From DATAEG01 sp051001975 (lineage in GTDB: Bacteria > Actinomycetota > Actinomycetes > Mycobacteriales > Jatrophihabitantaceae): a stretch of 64,000 nucleotides of DNA. Within the stretch, counting starts at the first letter, position 1, and each line of letters starts with the position of its first letter. The notes below the pieces were generated by a model. That model searched no databases. It was given only the letters and a program-made list of their open reading frames with translations, and was not told where the DNA came from. The stretch is from contig JBPCMU010000017.1 in assembly GCA_051001975.1 (NCBI GenBank), positions 30,599 to 94,598 of the forward strand. Reading direction: 5' to 3'. Below, piece by piece: positions 25,302-33,324 of this stretch. Position numbers and translations under genes: made by a program.

Positions 25302-25430
25302 ATGATGGCCTTATTGCTCCTGCTGGGACTGCTCGTCCTCGGCCTGCTGGCCGCCACCGGACACGTCCAGGACACCCGCGACCCTGACTACTCACTGCGA
25401 CTGTCCAACCCGAAATCCAGGCTCGGCTGA
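25302..25430 (+). CDS. 42-residue membrane peptide
   Basis: ATGATGGCC starts a short ORF. The product begins MMALLLLLGLLVLGLLAATG and continues HVQDTRDPDYSLRLSNPKSR before the stop. It would be one transmembrane helix with a polar tail. There is no strong Shine-Dalgarno. It is divergent from the GlxA-type regulator across the palindrome and ends 68 bases before tRNA-Arg. The strongly hydrophobic first half and typical codon use support translation, but similarity is unknown. Confidence 0.4.
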   Translation: MMALLLLLGLLVLGLLAATGHVQDTRDPDYSLRLSNPKSRLG

Positions 25431-25498
25431 CCGGGAAACCCCGCCACGACGGCGATCCGCTCGCACTACGATGGCCCCCGCACGCCCGGCGTGCCACG

Positions 25499-25571
25499 GC
25501 CCCCGTAGCTCAGCGGATAGAGCAGGCGCCTTCTAAGCGCTTGGCCGCAGGTTCGATTCCTGCCGGGGGCA
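25499..25571 (+). tRNA. tRNA-Arg (UCU)
   Basis: A 73-base cloverleaf: acceptor GCCCCCG/CGGGGGC, D-arm AGCTCAGCGGATAGAGC, anticodon loop CTTCTAA with anticodon TCT, and T-arm GCAGGTTCGATTCCTGC. The discriminator is A and the CCA is not encoded. Confidence 0.95.
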
Positions 25572-25601
25572 CTGTGGCCATCCGTGACCGGTCGAGCTCG
25601 G

Positions 25602-25913
25602 TCAGTCGTCAGCCATCGGTAGCTCGGCGGCGATGCGGTCGAGCTCGCGAGCCAGCGACAGGTCCGCCTCCGTGACCCCACCCTCACTGTGTGTGGTCAG
25701 GACGATGCCGACCGTGCGCCAGCTGATCGTCAGATCCGGATGATGATCGCGCTCCTCGCAGACTGGTGCGAGCTCGTCGATGAAGCGCACCGCCGTGAGG
25801 AAGTCGGCGAACTCGATCTCGTACTCGAGCTGACTGGGTGAGCCCACCCAGCTGCCCTCGAGATCGTCGAGCACCGTGTCAATACGATCTTGATCCACCT
25901 CGTCGCCGCTCAT
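25602..25913 (-). CDS. pterin-4a-carbinolamine dehydratase family protein
   Basis: The 103-residue protein belongs to the 4a-hydroxytetrahydrobiopterin dehydratase (PCD/DCoH) family. The active-site signature reads ERDHHPDLTISWRTVGIVLT, followed by THSEGGVTEADL. It starts MSGDEVDQDR at ATG 25913; the open frame further upstream is spurious. Actinobacteria generally lack phenylalanine hydroxylase, so many such proteins have another pterin-related role, perhaps molybdopterin or folate linked. That is inference. Confidence 0.85.
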   Translation of the reverse strand: MSGDEVDQDRIDTVLDDLEGSWVGSPSQLEYEIEFADFLTAVRFIDELAPVCEERDHHPDLTISWRTVGIVLTTHSEGGVTEADLSLARELDRIAAELPMADD

Positions 25914-25997
25914 GACGCAACGGTGAGCGAGGCGACCCGTCGATGTCAAGACCGGAGGATCGACTCCGCGCGAACTGCACGCCACTAGGCTGCCGAC

Positions 25998-26642
25998 GTG
26001 AGTTCCAAGAGCACCGCGGACCGCCTCGTGTGGGTTGACTGCGAGATGACCGGTCTGGACCTGGCCCGCGACGCACTCATCGAGATCGCGGTGATTGTCA
26101 CCGATGGTGAGCTGACCCCGCTGGACCCAGGCATCGACATCGTGATCCATGCCGCCGACGAGATCCTCGACGCGATGTTGCCAGTGGTCCGCGACATGCA
26201 CGCCTCGTCCGGACTGACCGATCAGGTGCGCACTTCGCAGATCACTCTGGGCGATGCTGAGCGGCAGGTCATCGAGTACGTGCAACGGTTCGTCCCGGAG
26301 CCGGGTACGGCGCCACTGTGCGGCAACTCGATCGGGACCGATCGTGGGTTCATCGTCCGGGACATGCCCACGTTCGACGGGTTCCTGCATTACCGGATGG
26401 TCGACGTCTCCTCGGTGAAGGAACTGGCGCGGCGCTGGTACCCCAGGGTCTACTTCGCGCAGCCACCGAAGGGGCTCGCGCACCGCGCCCTGGCCGACAT
26501 TCAGGAGAGCATCCTGGAGCTGGCCTACTACCGCCGGGCCATCTTCGTCCCCGACCCCGGCCCGTCCACCGAGCAGGCCCAGGCCGCGGCGACCGAGGTG
26601 TTGGCCAACGGTCAAACAACCGCCGCGAACCCGCTAGACTGA
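25998..26642 (+). CDS. orn: oligoribonuclease
   Basis: This 214-residue DEDDh exonuclease degrades 2-5-nt RNAs, including pGpG from c-di-GMP turnover. Exo I is VWVDCEMTGLD with D14 and E16, Exo II is in LCGNSIGTDRGFI, and Exo III includes HRALADIQESI with the catalytic His. The C-terminal 25 residues are a disordered Ala/Gln/Thr-rich tail. The GTG at 25998 gives MSSKSTADRLVW. The length is slightly above E. coli Orn because of the tail. tRNA-His follows 33 bases on. Confidence 0.93.
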   Translation: MSSKSTADRLVWVDCEMTGLDLARDALIEIAVIVTDGELTPLDPGIDIVIHAADEILDAMLPVVRDMHASSGLTDQVRTSQITLGDAERQVIEYVQRFVPEPGTAPLCGNSIGTDRGFIVRDMPTFDGFLHYRMVDVSSVKELARRWYPRVYFAQPPKGLAHRALADIQESILELAYYRRAIFVPDPGPSTEQAQAAATEVLANGQTTAANPLD

Positions 26643-26675
26643 CGCGGCTCCGCGCGTCTCCCACGGGCGGGCATG

Positions 26676-26748
26676 GTGGGTGTAGCTCAGCAGGTAGAGC
26701 ACCTGGTTGTGGTCCAGGATGTCGCGGGTTCGAGCCCCGTCACTCACC
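26676..26748 (+). tRNA. tRNA-His (GUG)
   Basis: Acceptor GTGGGTG pairs with CACTCAC. A G precedes the acceptor (26675) and the discriminator is C, the His-specific G-1:C73 pair. The anticodon loop contains GTG. The CCA tail is encoded at 26749-26751. It follows orn directly. Confidence 0.95.
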
Positions 26749-26848
26749 CCAATGCTGTTGCCGGCCAGCAAGCTAACCAGGTACTTGACACAGGTACTGC
26801 TGCCGGGTTGTTTTGCCGTTGTTTCAATTCAGTCGCCAGGGAGCCAGG

Positions 26849-27391
26849 ATGTCAGCTGGGCAATTACCGGTGCTCGTACTGATGGGCGTCTCCGGCAGTG
26901 GGAAGTCCACCGTGGCCGGTTTACTCGCCGGCCGGCTCGGATGGGACTTCGAAGAGGGGGATGACCTCCACCCGCCAGCCAACGTCGCGAAGATGGCGGC
27001 CGGGCACCCCCTGGACGACGAGGACCGCGGGCCATGGTTGGCGAATGTAGCGGCCTGGATCACCGATCACACCGCCGCCGGCGAGCCGGGCATTATCACT
27101 TGCTCGGCGTTGAAGAAAAGCTACCGCGATGTCCTGCGGGGCGATCACGTCGTGTTCGTCTACTTGGCCGGCACTCGAGAGGACATCCATCGTCGGCTGA
27201 TGTCACGCCACGGTCACTACATGCCCATCTCACTGTTGGACTCGCAATTCGATGCGCTCGAGCCACCAACTTCGGAGGAGGCATCCATCACCATCGACAT
27301 CGCCGCCAGTTCTGCCGCAGAGTCTGACCAGATCGCTGACCGACTGGGCCTGCTTCCCCAAGTCGACGGGCAATCGGGTGCCGGCCGGTGA
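26849..27391 (+). CDS. gntK: gluconokinase
   Basis: The 180-residue GntK/thermoresistant gluconokinase family protein phosphorylates gluconate to 6-phosphogluconate. Walker A is GVSGSGKST at residues 13-21, then FEEGDDLHPPANVAKMAAGH with the substrate-binding DDLH. ITCSALKKSYRD, the adenine lid and VYLAGTREDIHRRL complete it. AGGGAG precedes ATG 26849. Its stop overlaps the GTG start of gntP, so the two form an operon for gluconate use. Confidence 0.92.
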   Translation: MSAGQLPVLVLMGVSGSGKSTVAGLLAGRLGWDFEEGDDLHPPANVAKMAAGHPLDDEDRGPWLANVAAWITDHTAAGEPGIITCSALKKSYRDVLRGDHVVFVYLAGTREDIHRRLMSRHGHYMPISLLDSQFDALEPPTSEEASITIDIAASSAAESDQIADRLGLLPQVDGQSGAGR

Positions 27392-28797
27392 ACGCAACAC
27401 TCGCCGCCGCAGCAGCAGCCAAGCCGTGGGGCTCGCACGACACGCGACTCACGCTGGTCACTCTCATCGGTATCGCGATCATCGTGGTGTTGATCGCGGT
27501 GCTGAAGATGCACCCATTCCTGTCGCTCGTCGCCGGCTCTGCGTTCGTGGGCCTGGCTGCGGGCGTCCCGCTGCCCAAGATCATTTCCAATTTCGAGAGC
27601 GGCGTCGGCAGCACGCTGCAGGAGGTTGGTCTGCTGATCGCGCTCGGCGCCATGCTGGGAAAGCTCCTAGCCGATTCTGGTGGCGCCGACACGATCATCG
27701 ATGCGTTGCTGTCCAAAGCATCGAAGGCGATGGTGCCGTGGGCAATGGCGCTGGTCGCACTGGTCATCGGTCTGCCGATGTTCTTCGAGATCGGCCTCGT
27801 GCTGTTGTTGCCGGTGATCGTGCTTGTCGCCCAGCGCTCCAAGTTGAAGCTGATGCGGGTGGCCATCCCGGCATTGGCGGGTCTGTCAGTGCTGCACGGA
27901 CTGATCCCGCCACACCCGGGACCGCTGATCGCAATCGCTGCGGTGCACGCCTCGCTCGGTACGACCCTCGCGTTGGGGATCGTGGTGGCCATCCCGACCG
28001 TGGTGCTCTGCGGCCCGCTGCTGTCGATCCTCATCGCCCGCGTTGTCCCGGTCGGACCGCCCGCCTATGCCGGTGGGGTCGACACAACGGCTAGCAAGTC
28101 GCAGCACGAGGACGTCAAACGGCCGCCGTCGTTCGGGATCACGCTGGCCACCATCATCTTCCCGGTCGCCCTGATGCTGTCGAAGGGGCTGGCCGACATC
28201 ATCTGGACCGACGCCAAACACCCGCCGATGTCCCGCACAGTTCTCGACTTCATCGGCGAACCGCTCGTCGCGCTGACGCTCGCGGTCCTCCTGGCCATGG
28301 TCACCTTCGGCTACGCGGTTGGGCTGGACGGCGGAAAGATCTCATCGCGCATCGGAGCAAGCGTTGGGCCGGTTGCCGCGGTCATCCTGATCGTCGGAGC
28401 AGGCGGTGGGTTCAAGCAGACCCTGATCGGAGCGGGGGTGGGCGACTCGGTGGCGAAGTTCGCGAACAGTGCGCACCTATCGATCCTTCTGCTCGGCTAC
28501 CTGGTCGCCGTTGCGCTGCGCCTGGCCACGGGATCGGCGACGGTTGCCACCATCACCGCTGCCGGGATCGTCGCGCCGCTGGCAAGCAGCCTCAGCCCTA
28601 CCCATACCGCATTGCTGGCGCTGGCGATCGGCGCCGGCTCGCTGTTCCTGTCACACGTCAACGATGCCGGGTTCTGGCTGGTCAAGGAGTCGTTCGGGCT
28701 GACCGTCGGTGAGACGTTCAAATCCTGGTCAGTGATGGAGACCGCCGTCTCTGTGGTCGCATTCGGATTCATCATGAGTTTGTCGGTCGTGCTGTGA
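27388..28797 (+). CDS. gntP: gluconate:H+ symporter (GntP family)
   Basis: The 469-residue carrier has about 12-14 transmembrane helices. Family landmarks are GVGSTLQEVGLLIALGAMLG, the GGADTIIDALL segment, PWAMALVALVIGLPMFFEIG and LSVLHGLIPPHPGPLIAIAA, a signature region containing HGLIPPHPGP. A late LATGSATVATITAAGIVAP helix is also typical. It starts at GTG 27388, overlapping the gntK stop. Together they import gluconate and feed it into the pentose phosphate pathway. No GntR-type gluconate repressor is next to them. Confidence 0.92.
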   Translation: MNATLAAAAAAKPWGSHDTRLTLVTLIGIAIIVVLIAVLKMHPFLSLVAGSAFVGLAAGVPLPKIISNFESGVGSTLQEVGLLIALGAMLGKLLADSGGADTIIDALLSKASKAMVPWAMALVALVIGLPMFFEIGLVLLLPVIVLVAQRSKLKLMRVAIPALAGLSVLHGLIPPHPGPLIAIAAVHASLGTTLALGIVVAIPTVVLCGPLLSILIARVVPVGPPAYAGGVDTTASKSQHEDVKRPPSFGITLATIIFPVALMLSKGLADIIWTDAKHPPMSRTVLDFIGEPLVALTLAVLLAMVTFGYAVGLDGGKISSRIGASVGPVAAVILIVGAGGGFKQTLIGAGVGDSVAKFANSAHLSILLLGYLVAVALRLATGSATVATITAAGIVAPLASSLSPTHTALLALAIGAGSLFLSHVNDAGFWLVKESFGLTVGETFKSWSVMETAVSVVAFGFIMSLSVVL

Positions 28798-28834
28798 GTG
28801 GCGTGCCTGGTTAAGTACTACCGCTCCGCCACTC
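28796..28834. terminator. hairpin between gntP and the DUF2784 gene
   Basis: An 8-base perfect stem GAGTGGCG (28796-28803) and CGCCACTC (28827-28834) encloses a 23-base loop. It overlaps the gntP stop and the 3' end of the convergent DUF2784 gene. It could act for either direction, but there is no T tract. Confidence 0.3.
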
Positions 28835-29192
28835 GAGTACGCCGGACGTCGGCCCAGCGATGGGCGAACCCCGCCCACGAGATCAGCACGACCAGCCCCA
28901 CCAGCAGCTGCGACAAGGTCTGCTGCCCAGTGGGGTAGAGCGTGCCCTTGACGTAGAGGTTGATGAAGCTGTCGGACAGCGGCTGCATCCCCGCGTGCTC
29001 GCGGAAGTTGTTCTGCGCGGCCGTGAGCGGACACGGCACGTGGGTGGTGACGATCAGCAGTGCCCAGATCGCCGCCAGCACATGCAGCCCGATGGTTCTC
29101 GGCCAGCGCCATGCCACGAAGCCACCCACCACGAGGTAGGCCAGGAACCCGTAGTGCAGCGCCACGACGACATCTATAAGAGTGCGCCACAC
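28818..29192 (-). CDS. DUF2784 family membrane protein
   Basis: This protein of about 124 residues has four helices and the DUF2784 pattern: VWRTLIDVVVALHYGFLAYL, then VGGFVAWRWPRTIGLHVLA, CPLTAAQNNFREHAG, and a C-terminal helix. GTG 29192 is preferred because GGAG lies 6 bases upstream and the sequence then starts like relatives. The frame also allows a weak TTG start at 29228. Its function is unknown. It converges on gntP. Confidence 0.75.
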   Translation of the reverse strand: MWRTLIDVVVALHYGFLAYLVVGGFVAWRWPRTIGLHVLAAIWALLIVTTHVPCPLTAAQNNFREHAGMQPLSDSFINLYVKGTLYPTGQQTLSQLLVGLVVLISWAGFAHRWADVRRTRVAER

Positions 29193-29299
29193 GGCGTGCT
29201 CCAGAATCAACGTCAGCTGGGTGTTCAACGTCCACGAACGCTACTCCGCAGGCCAGAGCGTTCCGGTCTGCTCGGCACACTGCGTCCCTGGTCGGATGA

Positions 29300-29886
29300 C
29301 TATTCGACGCCCGCACTCCTCGGGCGGCGCAGCAGGGTCAGCCCCAACGCCGCTGCGCCCAGGACCACCCCGGCGCCCCTAGGACGATGCCGGTGGTCGC
29401 GGCCCCGCTGCTTGGGGTGTCCTTCTTCGCCGCCGAGCTCCCAGTGACCGTGGGGCGGGCGGCCGTAGTGCTCTGCGTCCCTGCCGGATCGGCCGCACCT
29501 GCCGCCACCAGTTGCGAGGTGGGCGCCGGGTGCTCGGGTTCGGCGCTGCTGCCCGCCGCAGGTACCTCGATCCAGGACACCACGGTGCCATCGCTGTAGG
29601 TCTGGATCGCCTTTGCCTTCGCTGCGGTAAAGGACCACGCCGGGTGTGGCTGTACAGACACCGAAGCAAGCGGGTGGTCACCCGGCAACTGCACCTTGAG
29701 CTCGGTGGTGCTCGCCGTGTCGCTCTCGGTCGGCACCCGGAAGGTAAGTACCGCATACCCGCCCTGGGTAGCGCTGGGCGAGTTCACCGTCACGTGCGCA
29801 TCCGCCGCAGCGGCTGCCCACAGACCCGCCGCGACCATTACGCCCACCGCGCTCACCGTGGCACCAACTCGCCGAAGTGCGCTCAT
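29300..29886 (-). pseudogene. ycnI: YcnI-like (DUF1775) protein with internal deletion and C-terminal frameshift
   Basis: The N-terminus is a normal YcnI export signal followed by DAHVTVNSPSATQGGYAVLT, with the first His expected to bind copper. After HPAWSFTAAKA the sequence jumps directly to KAIQTYSDGTVVSWIE. About 50 residues of the barrel (the usual KL..PL and VTWTA strands) are missing. Near 29380 the frame shifts, and the expected C-terminal anchor GVVLGAAALGLTLLRR continues in another frame to a stop at 29300. As read, the ORF ends at 29338 with an abnormal tail. Assembly error or real decay are both possible. Confidence 0.6.
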
Positions 29887-30090
29887 CTACCGGACCCCAT
29901 CTGTTCTCGGGCGCCCGTGCTGGCGCCGACGTCCAATACAGTCCGTTCTGGAGCGGGACTGGTTCCCGGATAGTCCCGACCGTGCCGCTGCTCACAACCT
30001 CGGAGCACGCCGGACGAGGCGTATCCGATGGCCGGAGCAGTTGCCGAAGACTGGTAGTGTTTCGCCTCGGTCCAAGGACCAGCACGGCCG

Positions 30091-30163
<73 letters not shown>

Positions 30164-30166
30164 CCA

Positions 30167-30454
30167 CACTTGTATTGCGTCGGCTGATGCGTGGTCGATC
30201 GTGTTCCGGTTGATGAGCGACAGGTCGTCGGTTGACGGTCTCGGCGCCCAACGCATCATCGCCCTCTCCCGGCACAAGAAGCGACAGCTCGGCCCCGTCG
30301 GACGGGGCGAACCCCGCGCGTGGAGATCGAAGGTTGGATCGACGCCACAACCGCGGTCAGCGAGGCCGATCACCTCTATCACCCGGCGCAAAGCTTCCGG
30401 CTGTAGCCCGACCTGCCGCGCCTCCAGCAGTGGTCGGTTGCGTAAGACGGATAA
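30167..30454. other. gene-free stretch between tRNA-Lys and the ZIP gene
   Basis: Short ORFs exist on both strands, but none has a ribosome binding site with recognisable similarity. The minus-strand ORFs encode only tRNA-antisense sequence. Nothing else is identifiable until the iron box at 30455. Confidence 0.5.
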
Positions 30455-30473
30455 GTAGGTAAGGCTCGCCTAA
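30455..30473 (+). promoter_or_regulatory. DtxR/IdeR-type iron box upstream of the ZIP transporter
   Basis: The 19-mer GTAGGTAAGGCTCGCCTAA matches the IdeR/DtxR consensus TTAGGTTAGGCTAACCTAA at 15 of 19 positions, with both half-sites intact. It ends 38 bases before GTG 30512, where it would block a promoter when Fe2+-loaded repressor binds. No DtxR-family gene is in this window. Confidence 0.65.
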
Positions 30474-30511
30474 CGAAGAGGGCAGAAGAAGACAGGACTT
30501 GAGGGGCTGAC

Positions 30512-31384
30512 GTGGATTTCTCCAAGACTCTGGTGCTCGGCTTCATCGCCGGCGCCACGATCGTGATCGGGTTACCGCTGGGCCGGTTGCGCAAGCCGAT
30601 GCCCGGTTTGAAGTTGATCTTGAACGCGACCGCGGTCGGCATCCTGCTGTTCCTGGTGTGGGATGTGTTCTCGGCAGCCTGGGAGCCCATCGATGGCGCG
30701 CTTGCCGCCGTGCACTCCCATGACGGCGGTCTGGCGCCGGTGTTCGGCTACGGGTCGTTGTTCGCGCTCGGCCTGGCCGTCGGCCTACTTGGGCTGGTCG
30801 GTTACGACCGCTACCTGGATCGAGCGCGCCAGCCTCGGGGCCGCGGCGGGCCGGGAGCGATGTCCGTCGATGAGCGGCCCCCTCGCCTCGGCGGGATTGC
30901 GTCGTGGTCTCCGGCGAAGCGGATGTCGCTGTTGATCGCGGTGGGCATTGGACTGCACAACTTCGCCGAGGGCCTGGCGATCGGGCAGGCCGCGGCGAGC
31001 AGTGAGATCGCCTTGGCGACCTTGCTGGTCGTCGGGTTCGGATTGCACAACGCCACCGAGGGGTTCGGTATCGTCGCCCCGCTGTCGGGAGATGTCGACG
31101 ACGCCGGCGTGCCGCGCCGGCCGTCGTGGGGGTTCCTGCTGAGCATGGCGCTCATCGGCGGTGGGCCGACGTTCGTCGGCACTGCAGTTGGGCACAACTT
31201 TACGTCTGAGGCGGTCAGTGTCGCGTTCCTGACTCTCGCGGCGGGATCCATCATCTACGTCGTCGCACAGTTGTTGGGCATTGCCGCGCGCGCCCGTCGC
31301 ACGGATCTGCTCGCCATCGGCCTGCTGATCGGGCTGATCGCTGGGTTCGTCACCGACGCGATCGTGACCGCCGCCGGCGTCTGA
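30512..31384 (+). CDS. ZIP family divalent metal transporter
   Basis: The 290-residue protein has about eight transmembrane helices and ZIP signatures: IGLHNFAEGLAIGQAAASSE (metal-binding His/Glu in HNFAEG) and FGLHNATEGFGIVAPLSGD (HNATEG in the next helix). A variable loop lies between helices 3 and 4. It resembles ZupT, which imports Zn2+, Fe2+ and Mn2+. GTG 30512 follows GAGGGG. The iron box just upstream suggests induction under low iron and therefore a role in iron uptake. Confidence 0.85.
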   Translation: MDFSKTLVLGFIAGATIVIGLPLGRLRKPMPGLKLILNATAVGILLFLVWDVFSAAWEPIDGALAAVHSHDGGLAPVFGYGSLFALGLAVGLLGLVGYDRYLDRARQPRGRGGPGAMSVDERPPRLGGIASWSPAKRMSLLIAVGIGLHNFAEGLAIGQAAASSEIALATLLVVGFGLHNATEGFGIVAPLSGDVDDAGVPRRPSWGFLLSMALIGGGPTFVGTAVGHNFTSEAVSVAFLTLAAGSIIYVVAQLLGIAARARRTDLLAIGLLIGLIAGFVTDAIVTAAGV

Positions 31385-31831
31385 TCACGCGTCGCGGCGC
31401 CGCACGAAAATGACGCAGATCGCGAGCAGGGCGGTCGCAAGGGCGATGAAGATGCCGCTCTCGATCAATTGAAACGTCCAGTACCGGTCCGCGGGCTGGT
31501 ACTTCGTAGTGACTACGAAGCCGACGTCGCTGAGGCACTTATTCATGGCTGGTCGATCAATGACAGCGACGCAATGAGGGGGCGGTTTGATCACGCCGGC
31601 AATACAGGCGCACTGCCGCGTATCCGAAGATCGTCACGCCCAGCGCCGGCAGGGTGCGGCGCAGCACGGCGCCGGCAGCAACGCCGAGACTGACGGCGAA
31701 GACTGAATATGCGATCGGCACGATGCCCTGGATTTCGAAGTGCAGCGGATCGAACCGGTGCCATTGAGCGAGTTCAGTGTTCCCGACCACCAGGTCACGA
31801 GCGCAGTGAGTGCGACGCTCCACACCGGCAC
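31385..31831 (-). pseudogene. decayed ABC-2 type transporter permease
   Basis: Three frames carry consecutive pieces of one ABC-2 permease family. VALTALVTWWSGTLNSLNG (31831-31754) is followed by RFDPLHFEIQGIVPIAYSVF and LGVAAGAVLRRTLPALGV in a second frame (31757-31605). A third frame (about 31545-31385) reads CLSDVGFVVTTKYQPADRYW and ends FVRRRDA, the usual C-terminus of these permeases. Two frameshifts, a missing middle loop region and a missing N-terminus mean no functional protein. No ATPase partner is present. The upstream end is cut near the divergent glycosyltransferase gene. Confidence 0.6.
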
Positions 31832-31866
31832 ATCGTCCCCACATTTGCTTTCGCGCATAGTGAGTC

Positions 31867-33324
31867 GTGCTGACACTGCGCACCACTGGGTATCGCGCCG
31901 GTCACGCGTTGCGAAGCCCCGGGTGGGTGTGGGCCGCAGTGTCGATGGCCATCGCACTGGCAACTCTCGGACGACAGGCGTTGTCGTGGGACGAGGCGAT
32001 CACCGACGGCGCCGCGGAACGTTCCCTGCCTCGATTGGCGGGGCTGCTCGGACACACAGATGTGCCCTTGGCCCTGTACTACCTACTCATGCACGGGTGG
32101 TTGTGGATTGCCCACACCATGCGCATCCCTGCAGACGAGGTGTGGTTACGCCTACCCAGCGTGGCCGGCGCGGCCCTCACGGTGGGCGGCGTGTGTTGGC
32201 TGGCCGAGCATTGGTACGGGCGACGGGAAGCGTGGGTGGCCGGCGGGCTTGCCAGCGTGGCTCCGATGTTGACCTTCTACGCGCAGGACGCTCGACCGTA
32301 CGCGCTGGCGGTGGCGGCTGTGGTGGTGTCGGTCGTCGTCCTCGTCCACGCGTGTGAGGCACCGTCCGCGCGGCTCGTCCTGCGCTACACGGCGTGCGTC
32401 GTGGCCGCCGTCGCATTGCAGATGTTTGCAGCCTTCGCCCTCCTCGCCCACGTCCTTTATGTTCCGCGCTCGCAGCGACGTGCCTTCGTGCCGGCATGGC
32501 TTTTGGCCCTCACCGTCACAGCGGCCATCGGGTGGCTCGGACATCGCCAAGTATCGGAGATCGGTTGGATTCCGCCGCTGTCATTGATCGGCGCGAGCCA
32601 CGTCCTGGTCCATCTGGCCGGCGGCATCGGCGTCACCGTCGGACTCGCGCTGGTCGCCGGATTGATATCGCGACAGGGCCGGCGGCCCAGCCGAACCACC
32701 GTGTTTTTGCTGGCCTGGGCGACGACGCCACCGGTGTTGTTGATCGTGGGCGCCACCGTCACGCCCGATCTGGTGGCGCGCTACGCCATCTCCACGGTCC
32801 CGGCAGTCGCGATCCTGCTGGGGCGCGCCGCGGTTCGCGGCACCCACACAGTCCGACTGTTCGTCGCCGCAACGCTGGTCGCGGCCGCGGTCGCGTCCTC
32901 GGTCCAGGCGATCGCGCCCTACAAGTACGAGGACTACCGCGCAGCCGCGGACGCGATCGGGGACTCCGGAGCGCGGGGCGCGTCGCTGGTCTTCCTACCA
33001 TCGTCCGGCCGCGCCGGTTTCGCCCCGTACGCCACGCTCGAGTCAGACCTTGCCCCACTGGCAGACGCGGCCTTGGCGCCGGGCGGGTCGCCGGTACTAA
33101 CGACGCGGATCGATGGCCTCGACGCCGCCCCAGCCACCGTCAGCGCAAGGCTGGCCCGGTATCGAACTCTGTACCTGGTCGGCGACACACTGGCTACGGC
33201 TCGACGCTCGCTGCGCAGCGCCACCGATCGCTCCGAAGAAGCAGCACTTGCCGGGTTGACTGCAGTTGCCGTTCGCCGGTTCGGCGAAGTCACCGTGACC
33301 GAGTTCCGGCGACGAGCCACCTAA
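31867..33324 (+). CDS. GT-C family glycosyltransferase (ArnT/PMT-like)
   Basis: The 485-residue protein has about 10-12 transmembrane helices. Helix 1 is followed by the first-loop acidic motif LSWDEAITDGAAE, whose Asp-Glu pair is the GT-C catalytic/metal site. Next come HTDVPLALYYLLMHGWLWI and the FYAQDARPYALAV segment. A soluble domain of about 130 residues ends the protein. Such enzymes use polyprenyl-phosphate-linked sugars to glycosylate lipids or proteins outside the membrane. Its stop overlaps that of the convergent amino acid permease by a few bases. The acceptor is unknown. Confidence 0.8.
   Translation: MLTLRTTGYRAGHALRSPGWVWAAVSMAIALATLGRQALSWDEAITDGAAERSLPRLAGLLGHTDVPLALYYLLMHGWLWIAHTMRIPADEVWLRLPSVAGAALTVGGVCWLAEHWYGRREAWVAGGLASVAPMLTFYAQDARPYALAVAAVVVSVVVLVHACEAPSARLVLRYTACVVAAVALQMFAAFALLAHVLYVPRSQRRAFVPAWLLALTVTAAIGWLGHRQVSEIGWIPPLSLIGASHVLVHLAGGIGVTVGLALVAGLISRQGRRPSRTTVFLLAWATTPPVLLIVGATVTPDLVARYAISTVPAVAILLGRAAVRGTHTVRLFVAATLVAAAVASSVQAIAPYKYEDYRAAADAIGDSGARGASLVFLPSSGRAGFAPYATLESDLAPLADAALAPGGSPVLTTRIDGLDAAPATVSARLARYRTLYLVGDTLATARRSLRSATDRSEEAALAGLTAVAVRRFGEVTVTEFRRRAT

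Noticed and set aside
25431..25498. Possible attachment site next to tRNA-Arg
   Set aside because: No direct repeat of the tRNA 3' end or integrase gene was found on either side.
30167..30454. Minus-strand ORF ending in an RQGLEPRTR-like peptide
   Set aside because: This is a known artefact of translating tRNA antisense and flanking DNA, not a gene.
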